The translations under genes were made by a program, and so were the position numbers. A stretch of DNA of 64,000 nucleotides, from the NCBI RefSeq assembly GCF_002575655.3, contig NC_053036.3:642962736-643026735 (forward strand). Direction: 5' to 3'. The stretch is from Aegilops tauschii subsp. strangulata. Its lineage: Eukaryota; Streptophyta; Magnoliopsida; Poales; Poaceae. The notes beneath the pieces were generated by a model. It had not been told where the DNA came from and searched no databases. It saw only the letters and a list, made by a program, of their open reading frames with translations. Below, piece by piece: positions 1 to 12,259 of this stretch. Every line of letters starts with the position of its first letter. Positions within the stretch are counted from its first letter, which is position 1.

Positions 1-506
1 AAAAATGAGGGGAAAATATGCTCATCAATGTGCTTCCAGCTTCAGCTCCCACCACCGTCATTTTCTCACCGCCACCGCCCATAACCACTTAGTATGTTGG
101 TGTATTGTTTTAATTAATGCAAACATGTTCATTTGTTTTAACAAAAGAATGATCACGCAACTCGTTAAATAATGTTCATGTTGAGATTGAGGGACTGAGC
201 AATCATGTGCTGAGAACATAGCTAGGGAATACTCAGAGCAAGGCAGCAAGGGAATAATGCGTTTTCGACATACTCAAAAAGATATTAATCTTTGATTGCC
301 AATATTGTTTTAACATTTAGACTCAACATGAGGATCATATCTACACATTTTCACGGAAAATATCTAGAAAATATTATTTCCTTCGTGTATTTTTTGTATA
401 TATAGTACTATAGTAGAAAGATACTAATGGTAAGCTTGAGTAAGTCGTACGTGACCAGTTCGATGATGTCTTATTTTTTACTAGATTGTAATTGGAATTA
501 ATGTGG
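1..506. other. AT-rich intergenic sequence
   Basis: I see no supported gene or element here. The short open frames lack recognisable motifs. The stretch ends at the 3-bp duplication TGG that flanks the CACTA element starting at 507. Confidence 0.5.
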
Positions 507-1185
507 CACTACCGGAATCGCACCCTATGCCGACGGCCAGGGCCGTCGGCATAGCCATGACTAGCCGTCGGGTCAGGCCTATGCCGACGGCCCCCGTCGG
601 CATAGGATCGATGACGTGGCAAGGCACACGGATCGATGACGTGGCAGATGGGCCTATACCGACGGCTATACCGTAGGCATATATTTGCCATAGGTAGTAT
701 AAAGCGAAATTTAAAATAAAACTAAATAAATGTATGCCGACGGCTAGGCCGTCGGCATATCTGTGCACACACGGAGGTGCAGTCCCACGGATCGATGACG
801 TGGCATAGCACACGGATCGATGACGTGGCAGAGGGGTATGGGCCAGGTCTATGCCGACGACACAGCCGTCGGCATAGGGCTGGCACGGGTATGCCGACGG
901 CCGCCGTTACCACCCGTCGGCGTAGGCTCAACGTCGTCAAACGGTCAGCGCTGACGGCAAGGGCTATGCCGACGGCCGCTCCTATGCCGACGGGCCCCGT
1001 AGGCATACCTCGAGCGGTCCCGACGGCCTCATATATGCCGACGGCCCCGTCGGCATATATGGATTTATGCCGACGGCTTTTCTACGCCTACGGCCTGCCC
1101 TTGGCCGTCGGCATAGCTGCATTTATGCCGACGGGTGCCGTCGGCATAGATTTGGCCGTCGGCAAACGAAGTTTTTCTGGTAGTG
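507..1185. mobile_element. Non-autonomous CACTA element, 679 bp
   Basis: The left end reads CACTACCGGAA and the right end, reverse-complemented, reads CACTACCAGAA. It is flanked on both sides by the 3-bp direct repeat TGG (504-506 and 1186-1188), the target-site duplication size of the CACTA (En/Spm) superfamily. Inside are many direct and inverted copies of a GC-rich motif close to TATGCCGACGG / CCGTCGGCATA, which are the subterminal repeats where a transposase would bind. There is no transposase, so it would need a partner in trans. The arginine/glycine-rich open frames here are translations of the repeats and are not genes. Confidence 0.9.
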
Positions 1186-1949
1186 TGGTACTCTTCAGTT
1201 AGATTACTATGTACTCTTATATTTCTTTACAGAGAGAGTAGTTCATCTGCGATCACAGATTTCTGGTCAGTTACTCTTATCCCTAGTGTTGCAAACTCGC
1301 GGCACTGATTTCAGATGCCCAAAATACCTTCATCAAAAGGCAATGCATCCAAGGAAACTTCCTCCCTATCTTCAGGACATGGTGTAGTCTTATCCTGTTG
1401 TTTACTAGTATATGTTTTCTTGACTGACCAGACCTGCAGATGGTGCCAAATTACATTATTGTCATTTTTTTCTTTTAATCAAATGGCCAGATCACTTGCA
1501 TTAGTAAGTGTTCTGCTGTTTTTATCTTATCTAGAATATATTGCACATCGTTCCACGTCCTCACGCGTGAAACGGGCGATTAGTTTTGTAATGCAACTTG
1601 CCTATTACAAATGATCTTTACCTACTCTAATCCTGTCGTATACTGTATGTTTTGTACACTGACCCGCAGTGGGTGGTATGGGTTGGTGGCGCTGCACTCC
1701 CCATCTCTGCCTCTTCCTCCAAACTATTCCCTATCTGCTGCTGCTGCATACCCGCGGCCTCGCTCTGCCGTGACACCATCCGTATCGCCTTCCCCTTATA
1801 CACGAGCTCCCGGCCATCCACCTCCTTCTCCTTATTTGCCAGGTCACGGCCGTTCCCATCGCCGGTAAGCATCCCCCTTCCTCCTCTCAGTCCTCTGGTG
1901 GCAAGATCGGCCTGTCCCTAAGACTTTCCTTCTCAAGTTTAAATTTTAC
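1186..1949. other. Intergenic, no supported gene
   Basis: Only short frames without family motifs are present. A proline/serine-rich frame around 1650-1920 and an opposite-strand frame at 1627-1872 overlap each other, and neither looks like a known protein. It could be leader or promoter sequence of the lost NLR copy described next. Confidence 0.35.
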
Positions 1950-2440
1950 CTAGGCTTTGTCTTGTTAGCTCCTGACTAATCATGCTGCGATTCTTCAGTT
2001 GTCTGTCCTCATGAATCCTCAACATATCTGAAATTCGCAGGCAACTCGGCTGCTCTAGGTAATCACCATCTTCTTCTCCTTGAGAACTTATTCACCGGAG
2101 AAACTAAGTTGGGTGCTTTTGCATGTGCTCGATCTTCTCGCATGATCACTAGCTTGTTTGCTTAAGAAACCGCTGCTGCTGCTGCTTAATCGTGCTGAGG
2201 ATGCTGTTAAGGGTTCCATCATGGTACTCAGAAATATGTGAAGCATGTTAATCAGTCATGTTATGCAAAATATCTTACATCATTGCTTTCTCAAGCGATT
2301 CATTTACCAACCAAAATGATAAACAAACCAGATTTCTGTATATCTGCTCTGAAACTAAGACTGAGCTGCATGTTCCCCAGATTTTCCCCATCAGGTGTAC
2401 TCACTGCTTCACTCTTACACGGAGACTGAGCATTTGGTCC
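1950..2440 (+). repeat. Orphan copy of the NLR 5' leader
   Basis: This segment closely resembles the leader sequences in front of both NLR genes. The block at about 2054-2430 matches 4396-4650 and about 11830-12060: a CACCATC/CTTCT start, repeated CTGCTG, TGTTAAG(GG)TTCCATCAT, GACTGAGCT, and a run ending near TTCCCCA. The piece TTAGCTCCTGACTA at about 1967 matches 4750 and 12103. No NLR coding sequence follows it. I infer a third NLR copy whose coding part was lost, or an ancestral leader duplicated on its own. A GTA trinucleotide run lies just after it, near 2464. Confidence 0.6.
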
Positions 2441-4300
2441 CTAAGACATTCGATTCTTCCGGTGTAGTAGTAGTAGTAGTACAACTTTAGCAGGTATGGT
2501 ACAGAGACATTATGAATATTTTGTGTTGTTAATCAGTATGTATGTAGGCTGTGTTAGAGTGCCATTTATATCCTTTGCTTCCAAGGGAAATAAATCCATC
2601 CAACACAGTGTTGTGCATAGTAGCTGGAAAAAAAATCGCATCTACTATAGTTGAGCATTTGTTCAAAGTTTCTCTATGGATCTAAAAATGACTGTTAGGT
2701 ACTAGGTAGGATCAAGCTATATACAAGGCGGTGTCTCTGCTAGAGTTGAATCAATCCTGTAAATTAAGCCTACAATTGTTACAAATCCATTTATGATTAT
2801 GATCATGATGTTTTGTCAGAAGGGTCACACCTAACAGAGGCCTAACAAGACAGCCCTGCTTAATATGTCGATATCCTTTCACCGAAGGCGACGGCAACCC
2901 TGACAAAGATTCATTATAGCTGGAGAAGATGCTAGTGTGATTGCATAGCAATAGAGAGAGAAGCATGATGGCAACGAAACGGCGATAAGGCCATAAGAAA
3001 TAGCTGAGAAACATGGAGAGAGATGATAAAGACGACACCTTGTCTTCTGACTTGTCATCATTTCATTTATTTTTTCATGTTGATAAGATCACCCTTGATG
3101 TGTGTCACATCCGCACAACCACCTTTCAAAACCTTATAAGGGTCCCCAGAAAAAAAAGTCATAAGGGATATTTGATTTGGCTTTGTTACTTCAGGAGGTG
3201 AAGTTTCTGACAAAATAGGTAGCAGGGTAACATGCTCCCAAGGTAAAGTATATGAGAAAACAAACTTCATCCTAGATAGATCCCCTGGTTTGATATTTCA
3301 ATATCTATTGCCCATCGACTAATTAAGGACCACATTAAAATATTCGCTTAGAAAACAGGCCACATGATTGCTACTATGGTGTGTTGCCAAAAGCCACATA
3401 CATATTGATAAAACTTATTCAAGTAATAAGATAAAATATCATACTTTTCCTTTGGCTTTTTCTAGTTTTATGTTTTTTCTCTCCATATACTCATATAGTG
3501 TAGCACATTTTTATACTCTACCATTCCGTGTCAACACGAAACTACCTTTTCCATTTTTATGGGTTGTCCATATGCGCACAACTATACTCTGCCGTTCGGT
3601 TGTCCAACACCAAATTACCTTGAAATTTCTATACCTGTGTAATGATTATACTAGGAGTAGTCTACACAGTGCTCTGCCTTCAACCTCGAATTGTGTGGAA
3701 AGAGACACGGTTGTTGTAATATACTAGTACTCGTATGAGCCGGAGATTGGACCTTGGGTACAGCCCAGGCCCCAATATCTCTCTCGCTTTGCTAGTTTAA
3801 AGTATGAAAGCACTTTTTTTCAAAATAATGACTGCTATATTCCTGATACAAGGACTGTCTGCTGCATTTTTTGATCTGCTATTTAGATCCAAAACTGCAT
3901 AGTTCATACAGAAGTGGAGGCGATGTCGCATAATCACACAGATGTCGATCTGTTTAACAGTATAAACATTAGAATGCGAGATCATGGCGCATCTAAGATC
4001 AGAAAGATGCTCATTTTGTATGTTAATTTAATAAAATATAGAGGCTCTGTATATATTTAAATTAATGAATTAATGTGATGAAGCAGGAGTCTCCACAGCC
4101 ATTTTTTGGTGATAAAAGGATTACAGTTTTAAAGCGCGTGAGCGTTTCAATTGAGGGGAAGGGGTATTGTTTTATTTTTTTTAATTTTTACCAATCTGTA
4201 GACTGGACTTTGACAGCAGATACGTTAAAAGCAGACAAACCAGCAGGATTCCCGCATAATTTAACTCCTCGTTAGGTGTAAAGCTAATATAGATTAGGAC
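2441..4300. other. AT-rich spacer between the orphan leader and NLR1
   Basis: There is no open frame with recognisable domains and no clear transposon terminus. The several 60-120 codon frames are AT-rich, overlap on both strands and are best treated as chance. Confidence 0.45.
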
Positions 4301-4899
4301 GCTGATTCAGATCTGAGCTTCATCTAGCTTTCACGGTGCCCACCATCCTCTTGAGTCCGAGCTCACACGCAGCAGGGCTCTCAGGATACTAGCTAATCAC
4401 CATCCTCTTCTTCCCCTAAGAAACTCTAAGCTGGTTGCTTGATCGGTAGCTTGTTAACATAAGAATCTGCTGCTGCTTCTTAATTGTGTTTAGCCTTTTG
4501 TTAAGTTCCATCATTCTACTCAGAAAACATGTTGAAACTAAATGCTTTCTTTTGTTTCCGGTTGCTGTATATATGCTCTGATACTAAAGACTGAGCTTCA
4601 GGTTCCCCATAATTTCCCCAGTGCGCTCACTGCTCACTCTCCAAGTCTCCATACTCTCTCACTGCAAGATCCAGCGGACAGGTCTCCATCTTCGCGGCTT
4701 TCTCCTTTCATCATGATCTGTCTATTTTACTTCATTCTGTTCCAACGTTTTGACATCGAGCTCCTGACTAATCATATTGCGGCTCTTTAGGACGAAGTTA
4801 AGGTTGCACTTCATCAACGCAGCAGATCACCGCCACCCTTTTCCCTCTGCTGCTTCCGCAAACACCGTCAAAGAGGCTGAGCTATAGCGCAAGCCAAGC
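4301..4899 (+). promoter_or_regulatory. 5' leader / promoter-proximal region of NLR1
   Basis: This sequence directly precedes the NLR1 start and is shared, with divergence, by NLR2 (about 11820-12259) and the orphan block at 1950-2440. Conservation of a non-coding stretch next to three positions suggests it duplicated together with the genes and probably holds the untranslated leader, possibly with a leader intron. No TATA box or transcription start could be fixed. The last 40 bases before the ATG (GAGGCTGAGCTA, then an AAGCC-AGCATGG context) are nearly identical in the two genes. Confidence 0.45.
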
Positions 4900-7800
4900 A
4901 TGGCCCAGGCCGTGATTGGAGCGATGGGCACCCTCCTGCCCAAGCTAGCCGACCTAATCACCAAGGAGTACAGCCTTCAGAGGGGTGTCAGGGGCGAGAT
5001 CATGTTCCTCAAAGCCGAGATGGAGAGCATGGAGACAGCTCTCCTCAGGATATCTGAGGCGCCAATGGACCAGCCACCGGACATCCAAGTTAAGCTTTGG
5101 GCCAAGGCGGTGAGGGACTTGTCATATGACCTGGAAGATAGCATCGACAAGTTCATGGTGCGCATCGAAACCCATGGCCGACCAGATAAGTCCCATAGCT
5201 TCAGGAATTTCATTGATAAGAGCCTCAGCCTGCTGACCAAGGGCAAGATTCGCCACAAGATCGGCATCGATATCAAAGACATCAAGAGCCGCATCAAGGA
5301 GGTCAGCGAGCGCCGTGATAGGTACAAGGTTGACAGTGTGGCCGCTACCAAGCCAATTGGTCCAACTATTGATACCCTTCGCATGTCAGCCTTGTATAGA
5401 AAGGCTACGGAGCTTGTTGGCACCGACGAGAAGAGCGTTGAGGTAATCAAGATGCTGACTGAGGGAGACATGGTTTCCCAGAAACAGCTGAAGGTGGTCT
5501 CTATTGTTGGATTTGGTGGATTAGGAAAGACAACCCTTGCTAATGCCGTCTATGAGAAGCTGAAAGTGCAAGAAGATAATCAAGAACTGCAATTCGATTG
5601 CTCGGCTTTTATTTCCGTGTCTCTTAATCCTAACATGGAGCAGATTTTCAGGAGCTTGCTCCATCAACTTGACAAGCATAGGATTCAAAACACCAATGAG
5701 GCATTGTGGGGCGAAGAACAACTCATCCGTGAAATAAGAACATTTCTTGAAAACAAGAGGTACGTATGTGCATATGTGTCGCCGCCATAAAAACTACAAT
5801 AGTTCAGAACTCTCAAGTTTTCTATTTGCTTTGCCAGTTAAGTTAAACTGTGTTGTGTATCTCAATTCTGCTCAATGTGTGAGAACTTAGCCTTATAATA
5901 TATGTGTTTTCGTATTAATTGAAGGTACTTGATTGTTATTGACGACGTATGGGATAAGTCCGTCTGGGAAAACATCAAATATGCGTTGATTGAGAATGAA
6001 TATGAAAGTAGAGTAATCACAACAACTCGCATCCTTGATGTTGCCCAGCAAGCTGGTGGTGTCTACCGGCTGAATCCTCTTTCTGTTGTGGACTCAAGAA
6101 AGTTGTTCTATCAAAGAATATATGATATGGAGAACAAGTCACCACCTAGTCAATTGGTTGAAGTATCTGAGAACATTTTAGAAAGATGTGGGGGTGTGCC
6201 GCTAGCTATCCTTACAATAGGTAGCTTGCTGTCCAACAAAAAGGGAAGAGCACATACACTTGAGTATTGGTCCAAGGTGCAGAAATCTATTAGTTCAGGG
6301 CTAGACAATAATCATGATGATGTGAAGAACATGAGAAGGATATTATCAGTCAGTTATTCTAACCTACCACCACACCTAAAGACTTGTTTACTGCATCTTA
6401 GTCTATACCCAGAGGATTATAAGATTGCAACAGAACAACTGATATGGAAATGGGTGGGTGAAGGTTTCGTGAAAAAAGAACAGGGGAAGAGCTTGTATGA
6501 AGTAGGAGGGGATTATTTGGATGAGCTCATTAATAAAAGTTTGGTTCAACCTGCAAAATTTGACAATGCAAATCAAGTGTGCTCTTGTCATGTACACGAT
6601 ATGGTGCGTGACCTCATCATTTCCTTGTCAAGTGATGAGAATTTCCTAACAAGAATAGGTGATCCGCAACCAGAGTATCTACCAAGTAAGATCCGCCGAC
6701 TGTCCATCCAGACCTGCATTCCAGAAGTTGTTAATCAATTGTCAACCATGGGACTGACCAATGTGAGGTCACTTACTGTGTCTAGTCCAGCTTTCAGTTT
6801 GTTGCCAACACTTTCGGGTTTTCCAGTCCTACGTGTATTGGATTTAACATTCTGCATGCAAGTGGATAATAATAATTGGAAGGATATTTGCAGTTTGTTT
6901 CACTTGAGATATCTGAGTTTAAAGGGAACGTCTATCACCAGGATCCCGAAAGAGATTGCAAATCTGCAATTTCTGCAAGTGCTGGACATCAGCTCGTGCA
7001 CTGAAATAGAAGAAGAGCTGCCGTCAACCTTTATTCAACTAACACAACTATTGTTATTCCACATGGCTGACAGCATCACTTGTGCAGTACCTAGGTGGAT
7101 GTGTTCCATGTCTTTCCTCTTCTCTCTTAGTATCAAACTTGAAACAATGGGAGAAGAAGACCTTCAAGTACTTGGGAACATACCGTCTCTCAGTGAACTG
7201 TACATACAAGTGCAGAAACCTACACAAGGTAGAGACAAACGGTTGGTCATTGACAATGCTTATCCATTTCGGTGTCTAAAGAGGTTTAGTGTCAAGGGTG
7301 ACACCATGGAGTTGAAGTTTGCACGGGGAGCCATGCAAAGTCTACAGACCCTCCTGTTAGTTTTAGATAATGTGCATGACACATTCTCTCAGTTTGGTGA
7401 TCTTGTATTTGGTTTAGAGAATATCTCTTTGCTTGAGCATATTGTTGTTGAGTTCCCCTTCGACGAAGAAGATAGTGATGAGGAGACTCAAATGCTGAGA
7501 AATGTTGTTCAGAAAGAGGTTGAGATGAATCAAAACAAGCCCATACTAACTTTCACACAAACAGATGCCGTTGACGTAAGTATATTTGTTCACACTGTCA
7601 AGCAACATGTATATGTTTCTTTAAATTTGTGTATACTTCTACACCTTATATGCAATCAGTGGAAGTATACGTTTGGTTCTATTCTTCTTAACATTATATA
7701 ATTTTATTGTATTAGGATACTTATGTATGTATTTGAAACATTAGTCATCTATTATTATTATTTTTCAATTTTCATTGGGGCGTAACCCTCTCAGCGACGC

Positions 7801-10800
7801 GCCACATCGGAACCCGGGTGTGTTGGAAAATGGGCAAGGGCTGGGTCGTCACCCCCCAAGTGGCGCGCCATATCTTGATCCGGATACGGTGGCAAGTGAG
7901 CGAGGATCGGGTCGTCACATCCTTAGTGGCGCGCTACATCGGCGCCCGGATGTAGTGGAAAATGAGCATGGGTCTTCGCATTTGACTCGACGAGTGCGAA
8001 GGGTAAGGAAGCTAGCCGAGCCTAGGAGGATTCGCTTAGGTAGCTGGAATGTAGGGTCTCTGACAGGGAAGCTTCGGGAGCTAGTTGATGCAGCGGTGAG
8101 GAGAGGTGTTGATATCCTTTGCGTCCAAGAAACCAAATGGAGAGGACAGAAGGCGAAGGAGGTGGAGGATACCGGCTTCAAGCTGTGGTACATGGGGACG
8201 GCTGCAAACAGAAATGGCGTAGGCATCTTGATCAACAAGAGCCTCAAGTATGGAGTGGTAGACGTCAAGAGACGTGGGATTATCCTGGTCAAGCTGGTAG
8301 TTGAGGACTTGGTTCTCAATGTTATCAGCGCGTATGCCCCGCAAGTAGGCCACAATGAGAACACCAAGAGGGAGTTCTGGGAAGGCCTGGAAGACATGGT
8401 TAGGAGTGTACCGATTGGTGAGAAGCTCTTCATAGGAGGAGACCTCAATGGCCACGTGGGTACATCTAACACAGGTTTTGAAGGGGCGCATGGGGGCTTT
8501 GGCTATGGCATCAGGAATCAAGAAGGAGAAGATGTCTTAAGCTTTGCTCTAGCCTACAACATGATTGTAGCTAACACCCTCTTTAGAAAGAGAGAATCAC
8601 ATCTGGTGACTTTTAGTAGTGGCCAACACTCTAGCCAGATTGATTTCATCCTCTCGAGAAGAGAAGATAGGCGTGCGTGCCTAGACTGCAAGGTGATACC
8701 TGGAGAGAGTGTTGTACCCCAGCATAAGCTGGTGGTTGCTGATTTCCGCTTTCGGATTCGTGTCCAGCGGGATAAGCGTGCCAAGGTCGCTAGAACGAAG
8801 TGGTGGAAGCTCAAGGGGGAGGTAGCTCAGGTGTTCAAGGAGAGGGTCATTAAGGAGGGCCCTTGGGAGGAGGGAGGGGATGCGGACAATGTGTGGACGA
8901 AGATGGCGACTTGCATTCGTAAGGTGGCCTCGGAGGAGTTTGGAGTGTCCAGGGGAAGGAGAAGCGAAGATAAGGATACCTGGTGGTGGAACGATGATGT
9001 CCAGAAGGCGATTAAAGAGATGAAAGATTGCTTCAGACGCCTATACCTGAATAGGAGTGCAGACAACATAGAGAAGTACAAGATGGCGAAGAAGGCCGCA
9101 AAGCGAGCTGTTGGTGAAGCAAGGAGTCGAGCATATGAGGACCTCTACCAACGGTTAAGCATGGGTGGTGAACTATCCAGAACGAAGTCGAACCACCCTT
9201 CATAAGCCCATATGGTAGCAAATTCCCACTATAACATGTTATCTAATGAGATAATATGTGTTTAGTGTTACATCTTATGCATAAGCTACTATTCACTATT
9301 AACTAGACTTTGCACATTTTCCTAACAAGGAAGTTATTTTATGACCTGTTTCTGTTGCACGAAACTTTTTTTAATCAGACGGAGAAACGATAATTCTATT
9401 ACGTGAGATTTGTAACATCGAAATAACTTGGAAAATAATGCTTATATTGTGCCTTTTTTGCTGCATATTAAGGCAACACGTGATTACCTAGTACAGATAC
9501 ACCTATTAGTGAAGGGCAAAATGTTCTCTATCTCTGACAGATTTGTTTTTGCTGCATAATAAAGCAACACGAGATTACAAAATGTCCACTGGTACACATA
9601 CATCTATTGATGACGGGTGAAATACCCTCCATCTGTGACAGATTTCACGACTGTTAGAACATCTCTGTCACTTATGACTACAGCCATGATTGATACCTAT
9701 GCGAGATAGGGAGATCAAAATGCAACAATAAAACTACCAGACAGCTGGCCGTGGGCTCGATCTGCTTTTGTTGCCTGGTATCTGATCTCTGAAGCACCAT
9801 CATGATCTCGGAGACACACTGCTGCCGGATTGGATACCACTGAGATGACGTGCCCCAAGCATTTTGTCGCTTGGAGACGTGCCAAAGTCATGGTACCATT
9901 GAAGCTTGTCTAGGTTTGTCTGAAGGAAAACATATTTCTAGATATAGCATATATGGGATAACTTCAGAAGTCCCTCGTATACACTACGATGAGATAGTTA
10001 AATCTGTTTACATTCATATTAAAACATATTACGCTTTGCGTTCTTACATGGCCAAATTGTCCCTGATCAATGCAAGAGTAAGATTACATGCCTATCATTC
10101 ATTCGAGGAGAGGTATATGTAGGGTATCATAGAGCTTTGTTAAATTCTTAATCGTCACATAAGATTGACACTTCTATGCTAACCAAGTACACATGCGTAA
10201 CCAGAATGTCATGATATGTTGTTGATTGCTTGTTGAAATGTTTTCTGCTGATCACACTAAAACATAGATACTACGAAACATTATAATGTTTCATTTTTTG
10301 TTTGATAGGAACATGCTGAGGAATTCATCAAGAGATTCTATTTACAGGTACGACTTAACATCCTCTCAAAACATTATATGCAAATTAAGCCAATTATATT
10401 ATATTCAAATGGAGAAGATGTTTTTCTATTCAAAATAAAGTCATTCTGGTCAAGGACAGAACAAAAACACTTGTAACCCCATGCACGGAGAGTAGGCTTT
10501 TGTTGGCCTTTTATCAATATCTTTAGTATTACACTTGAAAGTCCTTAATGATTGAAAAAATGTTAATCTTATATGGCTAGCCTTTTAAGCACCCAAAAAA
10601 CTTTCTGAAAACTTGAACATGGCCTATCTCAATTATTTGTTAGAGGCTTGCTATTGTACCAATAGTCTTCTAGTGAAGTCGATAATTTTTTATTACCCGA
10701 TACAGAAAAATCCACAACATTGACGTCATTTGTAATTTGTTTCAAGCATGCAAGGGATCTCACCTCACTCAGGGATGGAAACAATAACATGCTTGATAAA

Positions 10801-11002
10801 GTAATTGTATTTTTTTCCGCTTACTCACAAAGAGGAATAGTGTAATACCAGCACCTTACTGTGTACACCTGCTTTTTTGTGGATTCAAATAAATTTGCAA
10901 AGATTTTATTCGTCTAGTAACCACCTAACTGTGTCATTTGGTCAGCTGAAGAAGCAGAAGATAGAAACATTCACCCAGTATCTCGATTCACTAGGAAACT
11001 AG
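4900..11002 (+). CDS. CC-NB-ARC-LRR immune receptor (NLR1), four exons
   Basis: This is an intracellular NLR resistance-type protein that senses pathogen effectors and triggers defence; its effector is unknown. Proposed exons are 4900-5759, 5925-7575, 10309-10347 and 10946-11002, giving 868 residues. Visible are a coiled-coil domain with an EDVID-type motif (EDSID, about 79-83), P-loop GFGGLGKTT (about 204), kinase-2 LIVIDDVW formed across intron 1, RNBS-B ITTTR, GLPL-type CGGVPLA (about 375), CLLHLSLYPEDY, and VHD in place of MHD (about 510). Degenerate leucine-rich repeats follow to about residue 830. Exons 3 and 4 (EHAEEFIKRFYLQ; LKKQKIETFTQYLDSLGN) are my inference: all junctions are GT-AG and phase 0, and the same layout recurs in NLR2. 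Intron 3 holds a LINE fragment. The family resembles cereal RGA5/RPM1-like NLRs without an integrated domain. I found no internal stop, so it may be functional. Confidence 0.87.
7770..9165 (+). mobile_element. LINE fragment with AP-endonuclease-like domain, in NLR1 intron 3
   Basis: A long open frame (7775-9205) encodes an endonuclease/exonuclease/phosphatase domain of the kind used by non-LTR retrotransposons to nick target DNA. Motifs seen are RLGSWNVGSL, CVQETKW (catalytic Glu), GGDLNGHVG (Asp-x-Asn), SQIDFIL and PQHKLVVADF (His). Cereal copies are often mis-annotated as craniofacial development protein 2-like. There is no reverse transcriptase: the frame stops near DLYQRLSMGG, where the sequence rejoins intron sequence shared with NLR2 (about 15735). 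It begins at a TTG with no upstream ATG, so both ends are incomplete. The first 200 bases are three direct repeats of about 66 bp (7776-7975) that keep the frame. Confidence 0.82.
9455..9655. repeat. Tandem duplication in NLR1 intron 3
   Basis: Two diverged copies of a unit of about 90-100 bp follow each other (about 9455-9540 and 9543-9655). Both contain TTTTGCTGCATA, AGCAACACG or GGCAACACG, ACACATA/ACACCTATT and CTGACAGATTT-like strings. NLR2 has one related copy (about 16050-16160), so the duplication probably arose after the two genes separated. Confidence 0.55.
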
Positions 11003-11340
11003 AGATAAGAGGTTGCTGTGGAAGCTTAAATAAACCTGTCTTTGCTTCTGGAAATGAAGCCACTGATCTTGAGGAGATAGCCACAGGGCTCAGCTGAAGC
11101 AGTCTAACATGCTCCTGTTCCAACATTCAGACGGCAGAATTGAAATTTTCCAAGTTCAAATTGATTTGGCTTCTGGTTGGCGATGTTGAAAATACACCAT
11201 AGATTATTATATTTTCCTATGTTTGCGAATTATTGGATAATATGTCGTCTTACTACTTGAATATCTTGTCAATATTTATTAGCAAGCACATGACTTGTAA
11301 ACCCTATATCTCTCTCTAAGATTGATATTTTATAGTGCTA

Positions 11341-11600
11341 CACTACAGGAAAAAAAATAAAGCCGAGTATGAAACATACTCGGGGAAGACAACACTCGGC
11401 TATAGTACTTGGCTTAATTTGTACTCCCTCCGTCCCAAAATAAGTGACTCAGCTTTGTACTAGCTTTAGTACCAAGTTAGTACAAACTTGAGTCATTTAT
11501 TTTGGGACGGAGGGAGTATCGACTTAGGCACTGTAAGGAGAGTGTCACTTCACCGGTACTTAGTTTATATATAAGTCGAGTATAAAGCCGTGGCTCTCGG
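11341..11600. mobile_element. CACTA-like remnant with ACTCGGC subterminal repeats
   Basis: The left end reads CACTACAGGAAAAAAAATAA and is followed by repeats of ACTCGG/CCGAGT, typical of small CACTA derivatives. I could not find a matching right terminus, so the right boundary is approximate. A Stowaway MITE is inserted at 11424-11516. Confidence 0.55.
11424..11516. mobile_element. Stowaway (Tc1/Mariner) MITE, 93 bp
   Basis: The ends are CTCCCTCCGTCCCAAAATAA and its inverted copy, flanked by TA on both sides (11422-11423 and 11517-11518). The whole element can fold into one hairpin. It is nested in the CACTA remnant between the two NLR genes. Confidence 0.93.
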
Positions 11601-11819
11601 CGAAAAAAAGCGGGATAACGGCTGGCTTAACCTAACCGCGGTGCCATGTGGCACCTCTTTAAGTCGAATGTATGGCTAAGTTGTGTGTCAACGTTGACCC
11701 ATGGTATATGCTTAGGCTAGGAAGTACAAAAGAGAGCTTACCGAGGGGAACTCACAAAGAAAACCAAGTGAAAGGCCGAGAGCAGTTCAGCCATGACTGC
11801 AACAGCTGAGGACTACTTA

Positions 11820-12259
11820 GTCATGTTCAGGATGCTTAATCATGTTCCGGATGCTGTTAAGTTCCATCATGTTACCCAGAAAAGATCTCAAGTGTTGTCA
11901 GCTTGTCATATGATGAATGTCTTGAAATTATTGCTTTCGCAAACGATTCAGTTACCACCGTTTTCTTTTCTTTCAGATTGCTCCATCTCTTCTCTGAATC
12001 TAAGGCCCAGCTTTAGATTCCCCAATTTTTTTCCATCAGTGCACTCACCTCTCTCAGGCAAGATGTCGGTCTGTTTGAATTCATTCTGAACTTTTGACTT
12101 GTTAGCTCCTGACTACTCATTCTGTGATTCTTTACGTGGTGTAGTGCAAGACGAAGCTTCATCCACGCAGCAGAGCAGATTGCCACCACCATCTCCCTTC
12201 TTCTGCTTCCGCAAACATCTGCAGCATGCTGAGAGGCTGAGCTAGAGCTCAAGCCGAGC
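11820..12259 (+). promoter_or_regulatory. 5' leader region of NLR2
   Basis: This is homologous to the leader of NLR1 and to the orphan block at 1950-2440: GGATGCTGTTAAGTTCCATC, then GCCCAGCTTTAGATTCCCCA, then TTAGCTCCTGACTACTCAT. It ends in the same GAGGCTGAGCTA stretch just before the ATG. No TATA box could be assigned. Confidence 0.45.

Noticed and set aside
509..1202. Several Arg/Gly/Pro-rich frames on both strands
   Set aside because: They are translations of CACTA subterminal repeats with the recurring peptide MPTA/CRR; no protein would be expected.
1627..1921. Overlapping frames of 81-89 codons on opposite strands
   Set aside because: Neither has family motifs or convincing splice context; could be part of an old leader, but not supportable as a gene.
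4977..5471. 164-codon open frame antisense to NLR1 exon 1
   Set aside because: It is the reverse-strand shadow of the coiled-coil coding sequence; the same shadow appears in NLR2 (12337-12603), and it has no motifs.
7915..8521. Two antisense frames of 146-185 codons over the LINE endonuclease
   Set aside because: They overlap each other and the conserved endonuclease frame, and show no domain similarity.
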